This document shows positions 9,650 to 16,833 of a stretch of DNA of 64,000 bases, piece by piece. Source of the stretch: an uncultured Dyadobacter sp. (GTDB lineage: Bacteria; Bacteroidota; Bacteroidia; Cytophagales; Spirosomataceae). Made by a program: the position numbers and the translations under genes. The notes beneath the pieces were generated by a model that was not told the DNA's origin, made no database searches, and saw only the letters and a list, made by a program, of their open reading frames with translations. Positions within the stretch are counted from its first letter, which is position 1, and each line of letters opens with the position of its first letter. Location: positions 1 through 64,000 of the forward strand of contig NZ_CAMLSE010000008.1 of NCBI RefSeq assembly GCF_946482605.1, read 5' to 3'.

Positions 9650-10078
9650 TCATTCTATGGATAGCGGTGATATGAAAATGCGTTCAAAGAACAGGAATGG
9701 CTCATTGGTTCGCTTGATGGTCGCCTTGATCTCGATGCCGACGCGCTTTCGGACATAGTTATTGGTTTTTGTTAAAACCTCAAATTCCTCCATTTCAATG
9801 CGGATCTTCGGATTAGACAGTCGTCGTTCATACAGACCGACTGCCTCTTCCAGCGACTCGCGGATGAGGTCTTTCCATTTGATCTGGGATAAAACCGCGA
9901 AATCGTGATCCCACAGCGCACAGCCATAGCGGTTGTCAAAACGGTTCTCGTCGAAATGGGTCACCATCAGCAAATACAAATGCTGGTGTATGGCTTCTCT
10001 GTCGGGGCATTTAGGGTGCGTTTGCCCGGCTACTATCCGGTCCAGGGAAAGGGGCAGGGAATAGTTTTGATCTTCCAT
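9650..10078 (-). CDS. tssE: T6SS baseplate protein TssE (gp25/lysozyme-like fold)
   Basis: A 142-residue gp25-like protein that nucleates sheath polymerisation on the baseplate. It has the family signature ENRFDNRYGCALWDHDFAVL (Arg-Phe-x-x-Arg-x-Gly followed by Trp-Asp), then a helix ending IRESLEEAVGLYERRLSNPKI and strands with GIEIKATIKRTNEPFLFFERI. It starts the three-gene operon tssE-tssF-tssG. It is divergent from tssN: the 78 bases between the two start codons hold the plus-strand tssN promoter, and no equally good minus-strand promoter is visible. Confidence 0.87.
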   Translation of the reverse strand: MEDQNYSLPLSLDRIVAGQTHPKCPDREAIHQHLYLLMVTHFDENRFDNRYGCALWDHDFAVLSQIKWKDLIRESLEEAVGLYERRLSNPKIRIEMEEFEVLTKTNNYVRKRVGIEIKATIKRTNEPFLFFERIFISPLSIE

Positions 10079-10098
10079 CCGGCGTTTAATAAATTGTG

Positions 10099-10129
10099 GT
10101 TGTATTAATGAAAGTCTGGCTTATTTTTG
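10099..10129 (+). promoter_or_regulatory. Bacteroidota-type promoter of tssN
   Basis: The -7 element TATTTTTG (10122-10129) matches TAnnTTTG exactly. A GTTG at 10099-10102 sits 19 bases upstream in the -33 position. The predicted start point is around 10135, about 20 bases before the tssN ATG. Confidence 0.5.
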
Positions 10130-10156
10130 TCTGATCACCAACTTCCAAGCGTTCCG

Positions 10157-10924
10157 ATGAAGCTTCCTCTTTTTAAAACTGTCAAGCAGCGCCTTCAGTT
10201 ACTATATGCAGTGATCCTGATCGCCCTGTTGACTTTGGTAGGAAGCCTCGCATTCTGGATCGTCGATTACCGTGACGCCTATCCGATGTCGATGGCCTGC
10301 TTCCTGGTGTTAGGAATTCTTCATGTTTACCTGCTTTCTCAATGGTTTGATGTCCTTTTCGAAAACCGGTCGGCGCGGGCTATCGGATTTACATTGCTCC
10401 TCGTTTTGGGATCGGCACTGATGATCATTTTGCTCTATCACAAGCTATCTCAGGATCTGACCAAAGGGTTGGGAATGGCGACGGCGCTGGTCGGCTTTTT
10501 GTTCCCCGTTTTCGTGGCGCGGGTTTACCAGAACTACCTTGAAATCCCGCTTAAAGAATATAAGAAATGGTATTATCCTGTGGGACAGCCATTACCAGAC
10601 ATGGACCTGCTTGACCTTTCCAGAGTGCTTGTCATTCAGTTTGAATTTACCAAAACGGCCGGAGAGCCGGCATTTACGAATTTTCGGGCCAAGGCACCGC
10701 ATGCGATGCTGTTTGGCGAGTTATTTTTCATTTTCCTGAATGACTACAACGACCGTAATCCGGGGAGCCCTATTGAATACCTTGCGCCAGACGGCGCGCC
10801 TTACGGGTGGCTTTTTTATAAAAAACTGCCCTGGTACAGGCGCCGTGTTTATATGGATCCGGATCTGACATTTCAGGCTAATCACGTGGTCGATAACGAG
10901 ACCATTGTCGCTGTCAGGGCTTAG
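10157..10924 (+). CDS. tssN: T6SS membrane-complex protein TssN-like
   Basis: A 255-residue protein with four or five membrane segments in its N-terminal half (for example LYAVILIALLTLVGSLAFWI, LLLVLGSALMIILLY, MATALVGFLFPVFVA). A cytoplasmic C-terminal domain begins YLEIPLKEYKKWYYP. This organisation and the C-terminal motif FINFRAKAPH-like segment (here FTNFRAKAPHAMLFGELFF) followed by PYGWLFYKKLPW fit TssN, an inner-membrane subunit found only in the Bacteroidota T6SS subtype iii, where TssJ/L/M are absent. The ATG at 10157 is preferred over a TTG at 10127, which would overlap the -7 element. It is the only plus-strand gene of the island, and has its own promoter and terminator. Confidence 0.75.
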   Translation: MKLPLFKTVKQRLQLLYAVILIALLTLVGSLAFWIVDYRDAYPMSMACFLVLGILHVYLLSQWFDVLFENRSARAIGFTLLLVLGSALMIILLYHKLSQDLTKGLGMATALVGFLFPVFVARVYQNYLEIPLKEYKKWYYPVGQPLPDMDLLDLSRVLVIQFEFTKTAGEPAFTNFRAKAPHAMLFGELFFIFLNDYNDRNPGSPIEYLAPDGAPYGWLFYKKLPWYRRRVYMDPDLTFQANHVVDNETIVAVRA

Positions 10925-10945
10925 CTTGTTGCTATTGATAGTAAG

Positions 10946-10972
10946 AGGGCGGGGCTGATCCCGCCCTTTTTT
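10946..10972. terminator. Bidirectional terminator between tssN and the first tssD
   Basis: An 8-bp G+C-rich stem (AGGGCGGG at 10946-10953 with CCCGCCCT at 10960-10967) is followed by six T on the plus strand. It lies between the convergent ends of tssN (10924) and tssD (10976) and can serve both, although on the minus strand the T-run is poor. Confidence 0.75.
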
Positions 10973-10975
10973 GCG

Positions 10976-11392
10976 TTACCACCGGTTGGCATGCGGAGTG
11001 CCGAAAAGTTTGATTTCCCTGGCCGACAAAGTGAGCCCCGTGGTCATAGGCATGGAGCCCGTCTCGATGAAGCTCTCGGTATATTGCACACAGTACACGT
11101 CCGTTAACTCGAGTTCCTTCTGGGTTTGCTCTTCGTCTACATTTTTGAAGGTGATCTTGGCTGATGATTTCTTGCCATCCGGATCTACCATCCACTCCCA
11201 AAGCCCCTGGCTATCGCTGGCACTCGAAGAATCGACCTGGATATATACGGTGCCTCCATACACTTTGGAAGAAACACGGCCCTTATCGTCTATGGATTGT
11301 GACAAAGCGTAGCTGCACGAGATAACGGCAATTCCATCGCCCGAAGGGCCGCCGTCCCAGGTAAAGTAAGCGTCAAAACTTGAAGCTGGCAT
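10976..11392 (-). CDS. tssD: T6SS tube protein TssD (Hcp), copy 1
   Basis: A 138-residue Hcp-like protein of the Bacteroidota TssD family. It begins SSFDAYFTWDG and contains the core pattern ELTDVYCVQYTESFIETG and a final strand SAREIKLFG. Hcp hexamers stack into the inner tube driven out by the contracting sheath. It is immediately downstream of vgrG (44-base gap), as often seen for the main tube gene. Two related genes lie upstream of vgrG; all three share a D-(A/V)-(Y/L)-C-(V/I)-x-(F/Y) motif. This copy is the closest in length to canonical Bacteroidota TssD and is my choice for the structural tube subunit. Confidence 0.83.
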   Translation of the reverse strand: MPASSFDAYFTWDGGPSGDGIAVISCSYALSQSIDDKGRVSSKVYGGTVYIQVDSSSASDSQGLWEWMVDPDGKKSSAKITFKNVDEEQTQKELELTDVYCVQYTESFIETGSMPMTTGLTLSAREIKLFGTPHANRW

Positions 11393-11436
11393 AGTTGTAA
11401 GTGTTTAAAAGTGAAATAATTGATTATGGATACATT

Positions 11437-13278
11437 TTAGTTAAGCATAATGGGGGTGCCTTTGATGATGGTGCTGCCGGTGCTTCTGAGTTCAGCAACA
11501 CCATCTCCTTCCAGCGTGAGCTGCGCACCTTTGATATTGGCACTGGCCGTGCCCTCCGCCTGAAATTCGGCTCCGGCCTTGATTTTCGTGTCGATACCGC
11601 TTTCCACTTCGATATTCTGGTCGGCCTTGATCTTGATTTCACCGGCGTGCAGGTCAAACTTCCCGCCAGCACTGACCGTAATGTCCTCGGTGGCTTCGAT
11701 AGTGAGTTCTTTGGATTTGACTTCGATCAGCCCGTTCTCGACGTGCAGCCTGACCTTGCCGTCATCCTTGAACGAAAATTCGATGAACGTATCGGTCTTG
11801 TTCCGGTTGCTGATCTGGATCTTGGCATCGCCGTCTTTGTCGATGAATATGAACATGTTGCCCGACCGGGTAGCAATTACCTTGATATCGTTGTTTTCGG
11901 TTGTGTACCGGATATCCTCTTCGGGTTTGGGGTAAAGGCTGGTCATGACAAAAGGATTTTCGGCCAGATTACCTTCATAGCCAATCATGACCATTGCACC
12001 AACCTCCGGAACGAAGTTGACGCCCCGCCCTGTGGCATTGTGAAGCGTGCCCACGCGCATCCATATCGATTCCTGATCCTGCTGCCGGGCCTGACCCCAG
12101 AGAAATTTGACCCGCACCCTTCCCAGTTCTTCATCATCGTCGTTGGCAATTACCTCCGCTTGCTCCGTTTCACCCAACGGGTTTCGGACACTGGGGTTAT
12201 TGGGGGGATGCTGGGCGGATTCCGGTACAGCATTGAAGGAATTCTGATAGCTCCCGGCGGTATTGATTTCATGGCGGATGTGCACGACCCGGTACTTGCC
12301 AAAATTCTCCTCATAGGCCTCTCCACGGTCGTTGAGCCGCTGGCCCTTGACGGACAAAACTGTTCCGACACTGATCGTCGGGGTTTCTCCCGCACCTTTG
12401 AAATCGACCATGGACGTTACCCTGGCGGAGCGCTCCATTTTTGTCAGTTCATCCATTTCACTTTGTCCGCCCACAATTTCCGGTGCAGGGAGCAAAGAGG
12501 TCTGGGCAAACAGCGAGTCCGACTGCTGCAATGTGAACTCGCTCAGAGACGTCAGCCCATCCACGTTCTGTTGGCCGGATTGCCCGGTGAATGCTTCCGG
12601 AAGTGTGTAGTTGTATCCTTGAAAACTGAAAGCAGCGGGTTGCAGCTTCAAGGCGACATCGAAGTTCTGCAGTCCGTCGACGAGGAAGTCCACCTCCTGG
12701 GCATTACCACCGTTACCGAGCACGAGTTCACGTCCGTTGTAGTAGAACCATTCGCAGCAGCGGTCGGCTACCCGGCAGAGGAACTTGTAATTGCTCTCGT
12801 TATATTGGGTAAAGGGAACCTGCCTGCCGCCGTTTTCAGGGTTTAGCTGTTTTCGGAGCAAATTTTGTGGATAAGGTTGCAGTACCGTATTGAAAATGTC
12901 CTGTAAAGTGCCGCGCAGAAAGGATCGCCGCTGAACCGAATCTTCGAGCACAATGGTGGGGCTGTATCCTTTCAATACAAATGCGCTGCTCATATCGCTC
13001 AGGCTGCGGAGGCGGATTTCTGTCACAATGCCCTGGAAAACGAAGTCAAACGAATCGTCTCCCAGGCGGGGGCTGAAAGAGAAAGTGATTTTTTTGCCCA
13101 TTACAGCTCGGTGTGACTGGTTGAAAAAATGTTCGCCCTGGTCTTCCAGCTGATCGAACGGCACCAGCAGTTCGAACCAGTGATGGTTAAAAAGATCCTG
13201 CTCGATCACCAGACCGAGATGCCGGGTGATTTGAGTACCGCCTTCGATTTCAATAGTAGTATTTACCTGCCGTGCCAT
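11437..13278 (-). CDS. tssI: T6SS spike protein VgrG (TssI)
   Basis: A 613-residue VgrG. Residues 1-~370 form the gp27-like base (FELLVPFDQLEDQG, then RRSFLRGTLQDIFNTVL and YNESNYKFLCRVADRCCEWFYY, the strongly conserved VgrG segment). An OB-fold follows around residues 385-470 (LGRVRVKFLWGQ, ESIWMRVG, EVGAMVMIGYEGN). The C-terminal ~130 residues are the alternating β-prism needle (many EIKIKAD/VESGID-type repeats), ending with GTPIMLN. There is no C-terminal effector extension, so effectors would have to bind as cargo or attach to the PAAR tip. Its ATG directly follows the tssD copy 2 stop (adjacent bases), suggesting coupling. Confidence 0.94.
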   Translation of the reverse strand: MARQVNTTIEIEGGTQITRHLGLVIEQDLFNHHWFELLVPFDQLEDQGEHFFNQSHRAVMGKKITFSFSPRLGDDSFDFVFQGIVTEIRLRSLSDMSSAFVLKGYSPTIVLEDSVQRRSFLRGTLQDIFNTVLQPYPQNLLRKQLNPENGGRQVPFTQYNESNYKFLCRVADRCCEWFYYNGRELVLGNGGNAQEVDFLVDGLQNFDVALKLQPAAFSFQGYNYTLPEAFTGQSGQQNVDGLTSLSEFTLQQSDSLFAQTSLLPAPEIVGGQSEMDELTKMERSARVTSMVDFKGAGETPTISVGTVLSVKGQRLNDRGEAYEENFGKYRVVHIRHEINTAGSYQNSFNAVPESAQHPPNNPSVRNPLGETEQAEVIANDDDEELGRVRVKFLWGQARQQDQESIWMRVGTLHNATGRGVNFVPEVGAMVMIGYEGNLAENPFVMTSLYPKPEEDIRYTTENNDIKVIATRSGNMFIFIDKDGDAKIQISNRNKTDTFIEFSFKDDGKVRLHVENGLIEVKSKELTIEATEDITVSAGGKFDLHAGEIKIKADQNIEVESGIDTKIKAGAEFQAEGTASANIKGAQLTLEGDGVAELRSTGSTIIKGTPIMLN

Positions 13279-13779
13279 TCAACTGTTGATTTCGACCTGA
13301 CCAATCTTGACTTTTTTGGGTAAAAGCACCAATTCATACACCAATGCCAGACTGCTATCGCGCAGGAAATAGTCTTTTCCCCGATGTTGCGGCAAATAGC
13401 CCTTGGTGTCCGGCACATGTGCGAGCCTGTTTCCCCGGATTGTCGATTGCCTGGCCCTGAAAGATTCTCTGAACCCGACGCAATACGCGTCTTCGAACTC
13501 CATTTTACGCAGTAGCTGCGAGTCATTGTCGTATTTGAATTCCACCTGTCCGCTGAGCTGCCTGTCATTTTTGAATGCCCAGTCATAAAGCAATGCAAAG
13601 TCGTCGTTCTGGGTAGGACTGACGGTCATGCGGATCAGCCGCGCTTTGGGCGAATCCGTGGGGCTGCCTCTTTCGTCGGCATTGCGGTTGCATCCATATG
13701 CCATTTTTTTGACGATGAATTCCTTTCCGTCGAGCGTCAAATGCGCCTCTACCCCGATCGTGGCGTCCTGATCTGCCAT
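13279..13779 (-). CDS. T6SS TssD/Hcp-like protein, copy 2
   Basis: A 166-residue protein with the TssD/Hcp pattern: an N-terminal strand VEAHLTLDGKEFIVKKMAYG, a central EFEDAY-C-VGFRESF motif matching the other two copies, and a final β-strand KIGQVEINS. It carries about 30 extra residues near the C-terminus (RGNRLAHVPDTKGYLPQHRGKDYFLRD) absent from copy 1. It stops directly at the vgrG start. Hcp paralogues next to vgrG may act as tube subunits, tube-to-spike adaptors or effector carriers; which applies here cannot be decided from sequence. Confidence 0.75.
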   Translation of the reverse strand: MADQDATIGVEAHLTLDGKEFIVKKMAYGCNRNADERGSPTDSPKARLIRMTVSPTQNDDFALLYDWAFKNDRQLSGQVEFKYDNDSQLLRKMEFEDAYCVGFRESFRARQSTIRGNRLAHVPDTKGYLPQHRGKDYFLRDSSLALVYELVLLPKKVKIGQVEINS

Positions 13780-13782
13780 GTT

Positions 13783-14190
13783 CTAAAAATTTTCCAGTTT
13801 AGCTTCGTTGATTTCCACGCTGGCAGCCGTTACCGTGATGCAGGTGATAAAGTTCTGGAGGCGGTTGGTAAGTGCCTTATCCAGGTCGTCGGTACCGTCG
13901 TCGAACATTTCTACAAACTCAATGCACAGGGCATCCTTGAAACTCAATGTCTTGAATGAACCATTTTCCCCAAACTGTTCGGCTGTAAGGTCATATTTCT
14001 GCGACGGCTTATTGGCCCATTCAATCAGAAAGTCATCAAGCACCATTTCCAACTCCAGATACAAATGGGCCCATTGGATCGGCGACGTGATAGACATCGC
14101 ATCGTCTACGGTCTGATGCAGCTCAAACTGCATGAACATGACATTGTACTCATGTTCCCCGTCGATTTTGAGCGTGGTGGTGAAGGGCAT
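13783..14190 (-). CDS. T6SS TssD/Hcp-like protein, copy 3
   Basis: A 135-residue protein. The start at 14190 (MPFTTTLKIDGEHEYNVMF) is chosen because sequence further upstream is TGAATGA-type repeat DNA that happens to lack stops. It has the shared motif SFKDALCIEFVEMFDDG and ends TVTAASVEINEAKLENF, like the last strand of the other TssD copies. It lies downstream of tssC across a 207-base repeat element and three bases before tssD copy 2, so the three genes copy 3, copy 2 and vgrG form a tight unit. Function inferred as a tube-family protein; it is the most divergent of the three. Confidence 0.68.
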   Translation of the reverse strand: MPFTTTLKIDGEHEYNVMFMQFELHQTVDDAMSITSPIQWAHLYLELEMVLDDFLIEWANKPSQKYDLTAEQFGENGSFKTLSFKDALCIEFVEMFDDGTDDLDKALTNRLQNFITCITVTAASVEINEAKLENF

Positions 14191-14397
14191 CGGTACTAAT
14201 AATGATTGAATGAATTTCGAATGACTGAATGACTGAATGATTGAATGAATGAATTTTGAATGACCGAATGAGTGATTGAGTGAATGTATTTTCAATCAAT
14301 GCGGTGGAATCATGAAAAGCAACCGGAGGTATTCACTCATTCACTCATTCACTCATTCACTCATTCGGTCATTCAATCATTCAATCATTCAAAATTA
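14191..14397. repeat. TGAATGA-type repeat element with a long inverted repeat, between tssC and tssD copy 3
   Basis: The left side is made of degenerate TGAATGAN units and the right side of their reverse complement. The best-matched arms are 14258-14286 and 14346-14374: 29 bases, one mismatch, separated by 59 bases. The central ~45 bases (14287-14331) are unique sequence. No gene is supported here; the open frames through the repeat arise because ACTCATTC-like units have no stop on one strand. The transcript between tssC and tssD copy 3 would fold into a long hairpin. Confidence 0.9.
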
Positions 14398-15762
14398 TCA
14401 CTGCTGCGCGTACTCTGCCGCCCAGGCAGCGGCGTCGAGGTCGTCGCCTTTCTGGCCGGTGAGGGCGATCATGAAGTTTTTGGCAGGAAAATAGGGTACC
14501 ATGTGGATATCGAGATATACTTTGTCCTTTTGGTTTTTGTCCTGTTCAAAACGCATGACGCTGAACTTCTCGATGAGCTTCCCGGGGCCGGTTACGCTGT
14601 CCAAAAACTTGATAATCTGCTTTTTGAGATCGTTTTTGGTGTTGTAATCGAAGTTTTCAAAGGCCCGCCGGTTAAGAAAGTCGATCAGTACTTTGGTAAT
14701 GTAGTCGAACACCCGCACCACCGAGTAGGTCTGCAAGCCTACATTGTCACCGTTGAAAAGCGTTTTAGCGGAGAATGCCATCACTTTGCTGTATTCATTG
14801 ACCATCGGGATCAGCCCCATTTTTTCCAGATCAGCGATCTCTGACTTTTTCAGAGGAAACCGCACTCCGTCGACCTCGCTGAGCGTACCGTGCTTTTTAC
14901 CGGCGGCAACCTGCGACATCAGTGTTTTGTAGACATTACCGGCCAAAGCCGTCGATGGTGGTATGTAAAGATCTTCTTCTTCACCGAGATCATCGTGCTT
15001 AGCCCTGCCTACGAGCCAGTTGCAGGTCATCATCACGTTGGATAAATGTGCGGCACCTCCGGTGAGATTAGCCGACTCGAAAAGCTCCATTACGTCCTCA
15101 AGGGCGTCAAGGTGCATGAAGTCGGTGACGAGCATGACCTTGTTTTTGTAAGCCATTTTCGCCCATTTGTCTACCACCTTGCCTGAGCCCAGGTATCCGG
15201 GCACATTGAGAATGGAGTAATTTTCGCGAAGGTCGAGGCGGTCGTATTTTGCTGCCAGTTCTTCTCCTACGGCGTCGATAAACGTGGTGACGTCCAGGTC
15301 CTGCAATTGGTCTGGGGCTGCATTCAGGAAGGAAACATTCTTAACCTTGTCCTGTTCGGTGTTTTTGAAAAACATCGCCACCGAGCGATAGGATTGTTCC
15401 AAAGGCCTGATCTGTTCTACGGCTTTGCCCAGATTTTCTTTCAACAGTTCAAATGCGGAATCGGCCTGCTTCTGTCCCATTTCGATCATGTCGGGTACGG
15501 TTTCAGCGCTGCCCAGCAGTTCCGACCACAATTCCAGCCGTTTTTTTAGTTGCTGACGTTCCTTCTTTTTGTCAGCTTCGGTAAGGAATATCTTTTTCCG
15601 GGCCTTTTTTTCCGGATTTATGTTCGCGGCGCCTTCGATGATGGTTTCCACCAGATCGTAACTGCCGTATTTGGCAAGAAGCGGCAGACCGGTTTCCAGC
15701 GGTACAGCTACGCGTTCGCGGAATGGGGCGGCTTCTTGGGTTGTTTTGGTATCGTCTGCCAT
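14398..15762 (-). CDS. tssC: T6SS contractile sheath protein TssC (VipB)
   Basis: A 454-residue large sheath subunit that co-assembles with TssB and is disassembled by TssH. It has an N-terminal helical part (EKKARKKIFLTEADKKKERQQ), the sheath core with LNVPGYLGSGKVVDKWAKMAYKNKVMLVTDF, GGAAHLSNVMMTCNWLVGRAK and DLYIPPSTALAG, and the C-terminal gp18-like part with YSVVRVFDYITKVLIDFLNRR and VPYFPAKNFMIALTG. The start at 15762 (MADDTKTTQ) is chosen because the frame upstream is only translated repeat (Thr-His-Ser-Leu). Unusually, tssB and tssC, normally a few bases apart, are separated by 220 bases of repeats here. Confidence 0.92.
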   Translation of the reverse strand: MADDTKTTQEAAPFRERVAVPLETGLPLLAKYGSYDLVETIIEGAANINPEKKARKKIFLTEADKKKERQQLKKRLELWSELLGSAETVPDMIEMGQKQADSAFELLKENLGKAVEQIRPLEQSYRSVAMFFKNTEQDKVKNVSFLNAAPDQLQDLDVTTFIDAVGEELAAKYDRLDLRENYSILNVPGYLGSGKVVDKWAKMAYKNKVMLVTDFMHLDALEDVMELFESANLTGGAAHLSNVMMTCNWLVGRAKHDDLGEEEDLYIPPSTALAGNVYKTLMSQVAAGKKHGTLSEVDGVRFPLKKSEIADLEKMGLIPMVNEYSKVMAFSAKTLFNGDNVGLQTYSVVRVFDYITKVLIDFLNRRAFENFDYNTKNDLKKQIIKFLDSVTGPGKLIEKFSVMRFEQDKNQKDKVYLDIHMVPYFPAKNFMIALTGQKGDDLDAAAWAAEYAQQ

Positions 15763-15763
15763 T

Positions 15764-15981
15764 TTAATGAGTGAATGAGTGAATGTGACAATGAGTGAAT
15801 GAGTGGATGGGTGAGTGGATGGGTGAGTGAGTGAGTGAGTGAGTGAGTGAGTGAGTGAGTGAGTGAGTGAATGGCTGAATTGTGATAGTTGATAACGAAA
15901 TGAATCAATTGATTCCCGACTGAATAACTTCTTGATTAATAAGCATTCACTCATCGACTCATTGACTCATTCACTCATTAA
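15764..15981. repeat. Repeat element with terminal inverted repeats between tssB and tssC
   Basis: The element fills the tssB-tssC spacer almost exactly. Its ends are 22-base inverted repeats with one mismatch (15764-15785 and 15960-15981), each starting or ending in TTAATGAGTGAATGAG-type sequence. The inside holds variant 8-mers (GGATGGGTGA), a run of twelve perfect GTGA tetranucleotides, and ~90 bases of unique A+T-rich sequence. No protein is supported in it. Its units belong to the same family as those of the element at 14191-14397. Confidence 0.9.
15823..15870. repeat. Perfect tetranucleotide tract (GTGA)12
   Basis: Twelve uninterrupted GTGA copies (48 bases), flanked by degenerate copies. 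On the transcribed (minus) strand it reads TCAC repeats and has no stop codon in any frame. Pure tetranucleotide tracts of this length are prone to slippage in replication. It lies 61 bases upstream of the tssC start codon, within the presumed tssB-tssC transcript. Confidence 0.95.
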
Positions 15982-15982
15982 T

Positions 15983-16432
15983 CTACCCCGCCTCTTCCAA
16001 TTCGTTGATCAGCGTTTGAAATACGCCTAGCAATGCCGCTTTGGCTTCGGGCTTTTCCAGTGCTGCTTTCAGGATTTTGTTTACTTTCAGATGCCTTACC
16101 ACCTGTTGATAAGCTTCGTTGCGGGCGTCGAGGTCTTGCAGGAACGCGCTCTGTGCGATAATGCCTTTCTTTCCAAAATCACCCAGATTTTTGAACCGCA
16201 GGTTTTCATTGATAAAGCTGCCGTCCGATGTGATGAATTCGACCTCGGCTTCGGGTTGATAGTGGGCGAAAACTTCTTCCGTCGTTTTGAGGTCATAAAC
16301 GATCTCCGGCCGCGGGGACGGATCACCCGTCAGCTGCGTGGCAAAAAGGGTGCGGTTTTGAGGAATATCAGCAATCCCTTCACTGGATTGGTCAATCTTG
16401 CGTTCATTACCGCCTATTCCGTAGTTGAACAT
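15983..16432 (-). CDS. tssB: T6SS contractile sheath protein TssB (VipA)
   Basis: A 149-residue small sheath subunit. After a short N-terminus (MFNYGIGGNERKID) it has the strand-forming segment RPEIVYDLKTTEEVFAHYQPEAEVEF, then LRFKNLGDFGKKGIIAQSAFLQDLDARNEAY (matching the conserved 'f.nl.DF.p..i..' segment of TssB) and a C-terminal helix QTLINELEEAG. TssB and TssC intertwine into the sheath protomer. Length is normal for the Bacteroidota family. It lies downstream of the PAAR gene (34-base gap) and upstream of tssC across the repeat element. Confidence 0.9.
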   Translation of the reverse strand: MFNYGIGGNERKIDQSSEGIADIPQNRTLFATQLTGDPSPRPEIVYDLKTTEEVFAHYQPEAEVEFITSDGSFINENLRFKNLGDFGKKGIIAQSAFLQDLDARNEAYQQVVRHLKVNKILKAALEKPEAKAALLGVFQTLINELEEAG

Positions 16433-16466
16433 AGTTGTATAGGATTAATAGTAAATACTGTTGTTG

Positions 16467-16766
16467 CTAACCGATCAAAACTGTGGGGCAACCGGCTACG
16501 ATACTGCCGCCATGTGCCGTACTGTCGCCCATTCGGGCTGCTGGTTTGCCGCCGATGAGCACCGTAGTAGAACCCATGGCAATGGCGTCGGGCGGGCCTG
16601 TGCACACACACATGTCTCCGGCACAGGCGGCCGGCTGCCCACCTATGAGTACAGTGGGGGTACCTGGGGGCAGCACGGGCCCACCTACGTGAGGTACTGG
16701 CGGCGTGCCCGGGGTTACCATCGGGCATACATGCATATCGCCTATTCTTGCTGCGGGTTGGGACAT
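16467..16766 (-). CDS. PAAR-domain T6SS spike-tip protein
   Basis: A 99-residue PAAR protein that caps the VgrG trimer with a sharp tip. Conserved features are MSQPAARIGDMHVCPMVTPG at the start, the proline-glycine-rich VGGPVLPPGTPTVLIGGQPA, and two further repeats (CAGDMCVCTGPPDAIAMGS, GGKPAARMGDSTAHGGSI) ending GCPTVLIG. The His and Cys residues that bind zinc in this family are present. The start at 16766 puts the canonical MSQPAAR first; an upstream in-frame ATG would add nine unconserved residues. There is no toxin extension. Confidence 0.95.
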   Translation of the reverse strand: MSQPAARIGDMHVCPMVTPGTPPVPHVGGPVLPPGTPTVLIGGQPAACAGDMCVCTGPPDAIAMGSTTVLIGGKPAARMGDSTAHGGSIVAGCPTVLIG

Positions 16767-16833
16767 GGTTTTTGAGCTTTCGGCTGTCGGCATTCGGCTT
16801 TCAGCACGGGTACATTTGATTGCCTGGAATTTG

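Noticed and set aside
11401..12846. Long plus-strand open frame opposite vgrG
   Set aside because: It is the antisense shadow of vgrG, with no recognisable domain; the minus-strand frame encodes a full VgrG.
14191..14295. N-terminal extension of TssD copy 3 through repeat DNA
   Set aside because: Same reason: the repeat is open by composition; the conserved TssD start is at 14190.
15763..15954. N-terminal extension of TssC reading Thr-His-Ser-Leu repeats, up to residue 64
   Set aside because: It is the translation of the TGAATGAG/GTGA repeat DNA, which has no stops on that strand. TssC homology begins at MADDTKTTQ.
14200..15980. CRISPR array
   Set aside because: Repeats are short (4-8 bases), contiguous and without unique spacers; no cas genes are nearby.
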